Source of the DNA: an uncultured Burkholderiales bacterium | GTDB lineage: Bacteria; Pseudomonadota; Gammaproteobacteria; Burkholderiales; Burkholderiaceae_C | Length of the DNA: 15,062 bases | Direction of reading: 5' to 3' | Assembly (NCBI GenBank): GCA_903856875.1 | Contig: CAIODE010000182.1 | Span: 1 to 15,062, forward strand | Shown here: piece after piece, positions 8,786 to 13,762 of the stretch | Layout: each line of letters starts with the position of its first letter | Numbering within the stretch: position 1 is the first letter of the stretch | Program-made: the position numbers and the translations under genes | Notes under the pieces: generated by a model | Told to the model about the DNA's origin: nothing | The model's input: the letters and a program-made list of their open reading frames with translations, nothing else | The model's database searches: none

Positions 8786-8817
8786 GCGGTGTCCTTGACT
8801 GCAAAATAATGCGGCTT

Positions 8818-9147
8818 TTACATCATGCGCTTAGGCGCAGTATGGTGATGGTCCAAGATTCTGTTTTTGTGCTTGACCACTTGGCGGTCCAATTTATCGA
8901 CCAAGTCATCAACGGCAGCATAGAGATCTTGATGTGAGCTTTCGGCAAACAAATCATTGCCTTTGACATGAATATTGCACTCTGCTCGCTGTCGTTTCTC
9001 TTTTTCTTTTTGTTTTACTACAGTGAGCAACACGTTCACATCCACCACTTGGTCAAAATGCCGAGTAATTCGGTCTAGCTTGCCAGTGACATAGCTTCTG
9101 AGTGCGGGTGTAACTTCGAGGTGGTGACCACTGATCGTCAGATTCAT
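8818..9147 (-). CDS. hpf: Ribosome hibernation promoting factor (HPF/YfiA, short type)
   Basis: The protein has 109 residues from ATG at 9147. The frame stays open further upstream to 9252, but the strong ribosome-binding site AGGAGG, about 8 bases before 9147, decides the start. The sequence MNLTISGHHLEVTPALRSYV and the C-terminal half QDLYAAVDDLVDKLDRQVVKHKNR are the S30AE/HPF fold. A basic stretch KQKEKEKRQRAECNIHVKG lies between them. In the family it binds the 30S decoding centre and promotes inactive ribosome dimers in stationary phase. It lacks the long C-terminal domain, so it is the short type. It lies upstream of ptsN as in E. coli, but rpoN, the usual upstream neighbour there, is replaced by an MFS transporter gene. 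Confidence 0.96.
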   Translation of the reverse strand: MNLTISGHHLEVTPALRSYVTGKLDRITRHFDQVVDVNVLLTVVKQKEKEKRQRAECNIHVKGNDLFAESSHQDLYAAVDDLVDKLDRQVVKHKNRILDHHHTAPKRMM

Positions 9148-9173
9148 AAAAAAAGCCTCCTGTTGCTCTCTGT

Positions 9174-9204
9174 GATAAAAACCACCGACCCAAAATGGGG
9201 GTGG
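9174..9204 (-). promoter_or_regulatory. Hairpin with U-run in the hpf leader
   Basis: On the minus strand the stem CCACC/GGTGG (9204-9200 with 9186-9182) is extended inward by CCC/GGG (9199-9197 with 9191-9189) with a GA bulge, then followed by TTTTT (9181-9177). It ends about 30 bases before the hpf start codon. It is either a leader attenuator of hpf or the terminator of the upstream MFS gene. Little room is left for a promoter between it and hpf. Confidence 0.4.
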
Positions 9205-9336
9205 GCTCAATCCACTATGCGCGCCCCTATCGTGAAAAGCAAGCACGGCCATTTAAACCCTTTAATTTGATCAAGTCTTGCACTTTTCTTTCAGAAAAGC
9301 TGATAAATTCCTATCTTGAAATAAATCGCAAATTGT

Positions 9337-10563
9337 TCAAGCTTGCGCTTCACCATGAAGCCTCAGTTTGCTTGCCAACACAAAGCTCAAAAGGCTGGCG
9401 CCTCCCCCTAGCAAAGCCGCCATCCAGTAGTGGGTTAAGTGTCCATTGCCATCGCGTCCCAAAATTTGTCCGCCCACCAGTGCCGCCAAGCCCATGGCAA
9501 GTGACTGAACGGCTGAGTTCAGGGTCATGAAACTGCCGCGCCTGCGAGGATCGGCTGAGGCACCAATCAAGGCCATCCCAGGAATCATGCGGCCACTCAT
9601 CACCACAAACAACAAACAAGAAACTAGCAACACACCCACCATCGGCAATTCTGCTGACAGCGTCATCGCCAGCAAGGGCAAAGGCATCAAAATGGCCAAT
9701 CGGCGAAATGCATAAGCTTTGCCCGCGCGATCCGACCAATGCCCAATGAAGCGCGCAGAAATCAAGGTGCAAATTCCGCCGCTTAAATAAACATAAGGAA
9801 TTTGCTCTGGCGTAAAGCCCGCATTGCCTTGTAAATAAAGTGTGATGTAGGGGATGACTGCAAAACCCGCAAACACCATGCTCGATGACATGGCGTAGGC
9901 TCTCAAGTGATTGGGGTCGACCAACACCAAGCGCAGGTTAGCCAACATGCTCGGTGCTGAATCGCCAATTGGGTGGGCCGTCAGATGGCCCTTCAAACTG
10001 GGCAGGGTTTTTGCAGCACCCAAGGCGCACAGACTCACCATGAGCGCAATGGCCACAAATGGCGCATGCCAATTGAAATGAGAGGCCAAGAAGAGTGCCA
10101 AGGGCACACCCGCCACCGTGGCCACAGAGAAGGATGTCATGACCACGCCCATCGCCCGGCCCCTGCGCTCAAAAGGAATGACTTCTGCCACGATGGTTTG
10201 CGACAAAGCCATCAAGACTCCACCAAAAAATCCCGATGCCACCCGGGCCATCATGAGCCAAGCAAATGTGGGGGCCATGCTGCAAGCCAATGCTGCTGCC
10301 CCAAACAAAGGGTACAGGGTGAGCATCATTCGCTTGCGGCCAAAGCGGTCAATGTAGGTGGCTGCCAAAAGTCCTGAAATGCCCGCCGCAAAGGTATAGG
10401 CCGACACCAAAAATCCAAACTCACCCGCAGAAATGCCAAAGAGTTTGGTCAATTGAGGTCCCAAAGGCATCATGATCATGAAGTCAAGGACGCTGGTGAA
10501 TTGGATGCTGGCGAGTGTCAATAAAAGCCAGCGTTCGCGCTTTGGCGTCAAATGTGAGGTCAT
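9337..10563 (-). CDS. MFS transporter, drug:H+ antiporter (DHA1-like) type
   Basis: The protein has 408 residues, mostly hydrophobic, consistent with 12 membrane helices. Motif A of the major facilitator family lies between helices 2 and 3 as GLLAATYIDRFGRKRMML (64-81). Helix 1 carries VLDFMIMMPLGP with Asp28, as in AraJ/YdhP-like efflux proteins. A motif C-like stretch SVATVAGVPLALFLA lies in helix 5. A central cytoplasmic loop, TLPSLKGHLTAHPIGDSAPS, separates the halves. It should export small molecules with proton exchange at the inner membrane; the substrate is unknown. The start at 10563 has AGGAAA about 7 bases upstream. It is divergent from the patatin gene by only 38 bases, so the two may share control. 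It lies 189 bases upstream of hpf on the same strand, with no strong terminator directly after its stop. Confidence 0.9.
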   Translation of the reverse strand: MTSHLTPKRERWLLLTLASIQFTSVLDFMIMMPLGPQLTKLFGISAGEFGFLVSAYTFAAGISGLLAATYIDRFGRKRMMLTLYPLFGAAALACSMAPTFAWLMMARVASGFFGGVLMALSQTIVAEVIPFERRGRAMGVVMTSFSVATVAGVPLALFLASHFNWHAPFVAIALMVSLCALGAAKTLPSLKGHLTAHPIGDSAPSMLANLRLVLVDPNHLRAYAMSSSMVFAGFAVIPYITLYLQGNAGFTPEQIPYVYLSGGICTLISARFIGHWSDRAGKAYAFRRLAILMPLPLLAMTLSAELPMVGVLLVSCLLFVVMSGRMIPGMALIGASADPRRRGSFMTLNSAVQSLAMGLAALVGGQILGRDGNGHLTHYWMAALLGGGASLLSFVLASKLRLHGEAQA

Positions 10564-10589
10564 GGGTGGTTTTCCTGAGGCACTGACTC

Positions 10590-10595
10590 TATCAT
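10590..10595 (+). promoter_or_regulatory. Possible -10 element, leaderless patatin transcript
   Basis: TATCAT matches the -10 consensus at five of six positions. Counting 7 bases on puts the first transcribed base at the A of the ATG at 10602. With no Shine-Dalgarno sequence before that ATG, a leaderless message is possible. The -35 position has no good match, so this is weak. Confidence 0.25.
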
Positions 10596-10601
10596 TCGCA
10601 C

Positions 10602-11861
10602 ATGCATCTGGACGACCTCACTCAAATTGACCCCATGGGTGGCCGCGTGAGCCAGCCGCAACGCGAAATCACGCGTGGGTTGGTACTCATGGGAGGTGGC
10701 GCTAGAACGGCTTACCAAGCAGGCGTGTTGCAGGCTTTGGCCGAATTGATCAAGGCGCCGTCAGGCAAGGCCCCCGCCTTTCCCTTCCAAGTTTTGGTGG
10801 GCACTTCGGCCGGCGCTCTGAACGCCACTTATTTGGCCAGCAGAGCCATTGACGGCTTAGCAGCATTGAGCGGACTTGGCGAGTTTTGGCAGGGCCTGCA
10901 TTCTCATTTGATCTACCACCTGCCCGATACACCCCTGGCCCAATTCAGTCGCTGGGCAACAGCATTGGGCGTGTCCTTGTCTGCACGCAAACAAGGCGCT
11001 GCCCTTGACAGCATGCCGTTGGTGGACACCTTGCACCGACGCATTGCCCTGAACAACATCGAACTGGCATTGACACGGGGCGACCTGAAAGCCTTGGCCG
11101 TCACAGCATCAAGTTACACCACGGGTGTGCACTGGACTTTTTGCCAAACTCACCAACTGCAAAGCGCTCAGGCATGGAATCGGCCCGGGCGCCGCGCAGA
11201 GTTACAAGACATCACCATCGAACATCTGATGGCCTCCAGCGCCATTCCTTTTTTATTTCCAGCCACACCGCTTTGGGTCGACGGCAACATGGAATACTTT
11301 GGCGATGGCTCGATGCGGCAAAGTTCACCGCTTTCGCCTGCCGTGCACTTGGGCGCCAACAAAATTCTGGCCATTGGCGTTGGGCAACCTCAACGCGGAT
11401 CCATGGACCTATCGGGTTCAAACTTTCAGGCAGGACCAGCGAGCAAGCAGCGGCCCAGTCTAGGCAACATAGCAGGGCATGCGATGGCCAGTGTGTTCAA
11501 CGACACCTTGATGGCCGATGTTGAACAGGTCCAACGCGTGAATCAAAGCATTCAACAATTGAAAAATCACCTGTCTCAGCACCACAGTCCAGGCTTGGCG
11601 CAATCTCTGCCTTTTCGAGAAGTGGAAGTTTTGGCCATGCAGCCCAGTGAATCACTAGATGCCTTGGCGCAAGCGCATGTCCATGAACTGCCGCGATCAG
11701 TGCATCGCGTTTTAGAAGGTCTCGGTGCATTGAAAGGTTCGGGCGCCGGGCTTGCGAGTTATCTTTTATTCGAGCCCGGATTTTTACGCACGCTCATGGC
11801 CCTCGGCGCTCATGATGTGGATATGCGCAAAGAAGAGCTAATGGATTTTTTCAGCGATTAA
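10602..11861 (+). CDS. Patatin-like phospholipase family protein
   Basis: The protein has 419 residues. All catalytic marks of the patatin fold are present: the glycine-rich oxyanion loop MGGGARTAYQAGVLQAL (30-46), the nucleophile elbow GTSAGALNA with Ser69, and the catalytic Asp235 in DGSM (235-238) following VDGNMEYFG. The family hydrolyses acyl esters of lipids with a Ser-Asp dyad. There is no signal peptide or membrane helix, so it is probably cytoplasmic or membrane-peripheral. The region after about 265 (GSNFQAGPASKQRPSLGNIA onward) is less conserved in kind and ends with KEELMDFFSD. ATG at 10602 has no ribosome-binding site; ATG at 10635 is an alternative and still keeps the whole catalytic domain. 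The gene is divergent from the MFS transporter and precedes corA by 196 bases. The natural substrate cannot be read from sequence. Confidence 0.93.
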   Translation: MHLDDLTQIDPMGGRVSQPQREITRGLVLMGGGARTAYQAGVLQALAELIKAPSGKAPAFPFQVLVGTSAGALNATYLASRAIDGLAALSGLGEFWQGLHSHLIYHLPDTPLAQFSRWATALGVSLSARKQGAALDSMPLVDTLHRRIALNNIELALTRGDLKALAVTASSYTTGVHWTFCQTHQLQSAQAWNRPGRRAELQDITIEHLMASSAIPFLFPATPLWVDGNMEYFGDGSMRQSSPLSPAVHLGANKILAIGVGQPQRGSMDLSGSNFQAGPASKQRPSLGNIAGHAMASVFNDTLMADVEQVQRVNQSIQQLKNHLSQHHSPGLAQSLPFREVEVLAMQPSESLDALAQAHVHELPRSVHRVLEGLGALKGSGAGLASYLLFEPGFLRTLMALGAHDVDMRKEELMDFFSD

Positions 11862-11865
11862 GTTC

Positions 11866-11871
11866 CATAAT
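11866..11871 (+). promoter_or_regulatory. Possible -10 element upstream of corA leader
   Basis: CATAAT fits the -10 consensus at five of six positions and lies just past the patatin stop. It would start transcription near 11878, a few bases before the first leader hairpin. No clear -35 hexamer is seen at 16-18 bases. Confidence 0.25.
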
Positions 11872-11889
11872 TGCACCCATCATTATTTT

Positions 11890-12042
11890 GGAGTTTGCTC
11901 CGTGGAAAGCCACCCTAGTTGGTAGCTTTCGAATGAGATGGTTCCTTGGTTGCACACTGTGATGCAGCTTGGCCAGTCGTTCGAAAGCTGCTTGACCCTC
12001 ATTGCCGCCTAATCGAACACTTGGCCCCCCGTTTTTTGGGGC
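11890..12042 (+). ncRNA. Structured 5' leader of corA (candidate cis-regulatory RNA)
   Basis: Four helices can be drawn by direct complementarity. P1 is GGAG/CTCC (11890-11893 with 11898-11901, loop TTTG). P2 abuts it: GTGG/CCAC (11902-11905 with 11910-11913, loop AAAG). P3 is a long rod whose basal stem pairs 11921-11936 with 11977-11992, 16 pairs with three G-U. It continues through 11939-11943/11971-11975 and 11948-11954/11963-11969 to an 8-base loop. P4 is GCCCC/GGGGC (12024-12028 with 12038-12042), ending two bases before the corA Shine-Dalgarno sequence. No poly-U terminator is present, so control of translation or of Rho would fit better than an intrinsic terminator. I do not recognise a named RNA family. 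It could instead be a 3' element of the patatin message or a dispersed repeat. Confidence 0.5.
11938..12012 (+). CDS. Possible 24-residue leader peptide upstream of corA
   Basis: ATG at 11938 opens a frame of 24 codons, ending in TAA at 12010-12012, 45 bases before corA. The product begins MVPWLHTVMQLGQSFES and ends in CLTLIAA. The start lies immediately inside the long leader hairpin, and the frame runs through its 3' arm, so translating ribosomes would open that stem. There is no good Shine-Dalgarno sequence: only GAG directly before the ATG and GGTAG 12 bases away. A frame this short arises easily by chance. The reason to list it is precedent: the Salmonella corA leader contains a short ORF (corL) whose translation affects Rho termination. 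Whether this one is translated is unknown. Confidence 0.25.
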   Translation: MVPWLHTVMQLGQSFESCLTLIAA

Positions 12043-12044
12043 TG

Positions 12045-12050
12045 AAGGAG
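12045..12050 (+). promoter_or_regulatory. corA ribosome-binding site
   Basis: AAGGAG lies 7 bases before the corA ATG, an ideal spacing. It directly follows hairpin P4 of the leader, so folding or unfolding of that hairpin could change access to it. Confidence 0.75.
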
Positions 12051-12057
12051 ATCTGCC

Positions 12058-13044
12058 ATGCTCAACATTTTTACACTGGCCAATGGCCGCCTCGTCCAGG
12101 AAGAGATTGAATCTCTGGAAGAGCTGTCCAAATTCCAACCCATTTGGGTCGACCTTGAGTCGCCCACGGTGGAGGAAAAGCGTTGGATCAAACAATACTA
12201 CGGCCTGTCCATTCCAGAAGATGCGATGGACGAGGACATTGAAGAATCTGCGCGCTTCTACGAAGAAGACAATGGCGAATTGCACATTCGTTCTGACTTT
12301 TTAATTGCCGACGAAGACGAGCCCCGCACAGTTCGCTGCGCCTTCATTCTGAATCTGCAAAACGCCGACCTGCGCAGCATGGGCGTTCTGTTTTCCATCC
12401 ACGACGAGGACGTGCCCGTGTTTCGCTTGCTGCGTTTGCGTGCGCGCCGTGCGCCAGGCCTTCTGGAAGATGCCAAAGCCGTGTTGCTTAAGTTGTTCGA
12501 TGCCGATGCTGAGTATTCAGCCGACACGCTGGAAAACATTTACGACAAACTGGAAATTGCTGGCAAGCTGGTGCTATCTGGCGATGTGACCGACGCCATG
12601 GCCGGTGAAGTGCTGGGTGCCATTGCACGCCAAGAAGACTTGAACGGCCGCATTCGCCGCAACGTGATGGACACACGCCGCGCGGTGAGTTTCATGATGC
12701 GAAGCAAGATGCTGAACGCCGAGCAGTTTGAAGAAGCGCGTCAAATTTTGCGCGACATCGATTCGCTCGATTCACACACTGAGTTCTTGTTTGAAAAGAT
12801 CAACTTCTTGATGGACGCCACGGTGGGTTTCATCAATATCAACCAGAACAAGATCATCAAAATCTTCTCTGTGGCCAGTGTGGCTTTGCTGCCGCCCACG
12901 CTCATTGCCAGTTTGTACGGCATGAACTTTCAGTACATGCCAGAGCTGTCACAAACTTGGGGCTACCCTTATGCGCTGTGTCTTATGGTGGCCAGTGCCG
13001 TGGTGCCCATGTGGTACTTCCGCAGACGCGGCTGGCTTAAGTAG
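12058..13044 (+). CDS. corA: Magnesium and cobalt transport protein CorA
   Basis: The protein has 328 residues. It forms the homopentameric inner-membrane channel for Mg2+, also passing Co2+. The large acidic N-terminal cytoplasmic domain includes IPEDAMDEDIEESARFYEED (52-71). Long helices at about 140-265 follow, including RQILRDIDSLDSHTEFLFEKI. The two C-terminal membrane helices are at about 268-287 and 304-322. Between them is the selectivity motif YGMNFQYMPEL with Gly288-Met289-Asn290, the family hallmark. The C-terminal tail is basic (YFRRRGWLK). The start is fixed by AAGGAG 7 bases upstream. The gene follows a 196-base structured leader and overlaps the convergent mtnN gene by 8 bases at its end. 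In the family, gating depends on Mg2+ bound between cytoplasmic domains, so activity is also controlled at protein level. Confidence 0.97.
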   Translation: MLNIFTLANGRLVQEEIESLEELSKFQPIWVDLESPTVEEKRWIKQYYGLSIPEDAMDEDIEESARFYEEDNGELHIRSDFLIADEDEPRTVRCAFILNLQNADLRSMGVLFSIHDEDVPVFRLLRLRARRAPGLLEDAKAVLLKLFDADAEYSADTLENIYDKLEIAGKLVLSGDVTDAMAGEVLGAIARQEDLNGRIRRNVMDTRRAVSFMMRSKMLNAEQFEEARQILRDIDSLDSHTEFLFEKINFLMDATVGFININQNKIIKIFSVASVALLPPTLIASLYGMNFQYMPELSQTWGYPYALCLMVASAVVPMWYFRRRGWLK

Positions 13045-13762
13045 GGAATCGTTTTAAAAACTCAGACACAATGGCTGCGCTGTAATGGCTGGCCACGTCT
13101 TTCACAAATTGAGAAAAATCAGTGTGCGCAGCATCGTCTGCGCGGTCTGACAAGGTGCGCACCACTGCAAGAGGAACGCCATAAGCATGGCACACCTGCG
13201 CCAGCGCAGCGCCCTCCATTTCCACAGCCAACGCATCCGATATTTGAGTTTGCAATCGTTGGCTTTCAGATGCGCTAGAGACAAATTGATCACCACTGAT
13301 GATCAAGCCAACATGAACTGTGGCTTGCGGCAAAGCCTGACGAGCGCTTTCTATCAAGCACTGAGTCATGCTTTCGTCTGATGGAAAGCGAGAGAGATTT
13401 AACAAGGGCACTTCGTATTGGGGAAACAAAGGCGAGGCGTCGATGTCGTGCTGAAGCAGCTCTGCGCCCACCACCACATCACCTACCTTCACATGAGGCG
13501 CCAAGCCACCCGCAACACCGGTGAACAGAATTCTTTGGACTTGGTATTTTTCGATGAGCACGGTGGCCGTGATGGCCGCGGCCACTTTGCCAATGCCTGA
13601 CAACACCGCCACCACCCTGTGCCCTTGAAGGTGGCCTGTCCAAAATTCTCGGCCAGCAACATGCTGGCAGCTTGCGTCCTGCATGAGAGCCAACACGGCC
13701 GACAACTCTTCATGCATCGCACCAACGAGTGCAATGCGCGGCAGAAACTCACTTTGGTGCAT
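13037..13762 (-). CDS. mtnN: 5'-methylthioadenosine/S-adenosylhomocysteine nucleosidase
   Basis: The protein has 241 residues from ATG at 13762; an upstream in-frame ATG (13825) lies inside the preceding gene and is not needed. The enzyme splits MTA and SAH to adenine plus a thioribose compound, recycling SAM by-products. Motifs seen: IALVGAMHEEL with Glu19 matching the catalytic Glu12 of E. coli, SGIGKVAAAITAT, FTGVAGGLAPHVKVGDVVVG, and AVEMEGAALAQVCHAYGVP with Glu183. Asp206 in RTLSDRADDAAHTDFSQF is the general acid. The start codon lies inside the end of the acyl-CoA synthetase gene (14-base overlap), so the two are probably translated from one message. Its stop overlaps corA tail to tail by 8 bases. 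Another phosphorylase-like nucleosidase is the alternative, but the active-site set fits MtnN well. Confidence 0.94.
   Translation of the reverse strand: MHQSEFLPRIALVGAMHEELSAVLALMQDASCQHVAGREFWTGHLQGHRVVAVLSGIGKVAAAITATVLIEKYQVQRILFTGVAGGLAPHVKVGDVVVGAELLQHDIDASPLFPQYEVPLLNLSRFPSDESMTQCLIESARQALPQATVHVGLIISGDQFVSSASESQRLQTQISDALAVEMEGAALAQVCHAYGVPLAVVRTLSDRADDAAHTDFSQFVKDVASHYSAAIVSEFLKRFPT

Noticed and set aside
9237..9250. Sigma-54-like promoter (TGG...TTGC) upstream of hpf on the minus strand
   Set aside because: Only 8 bases lie between GG and GC, whereas sigma-54 promoters need 10; this spacing is strict.
9148..9252. 35-codon in-frame N-terminal extension of hpf
   Set aside because: A strong AGGAGG site sits right before the internal ATG at 9147, and the family N-terminus begins there; the upstream part is leader.
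9283..9299. CTTTTC/GAAAAG hairpin after the MFS gene
   Set aside because: AT-rich 6-bp stem with no following U-run on the minus strand; not convincing as a terminator.
11921..11992. Integron attC site or transposon end explaining the long inverted repeat before corA
   Set aside because: No GTTRRRY/RYYYAAC core sites, no target duplication and no transposase or integrase remnant nearby.
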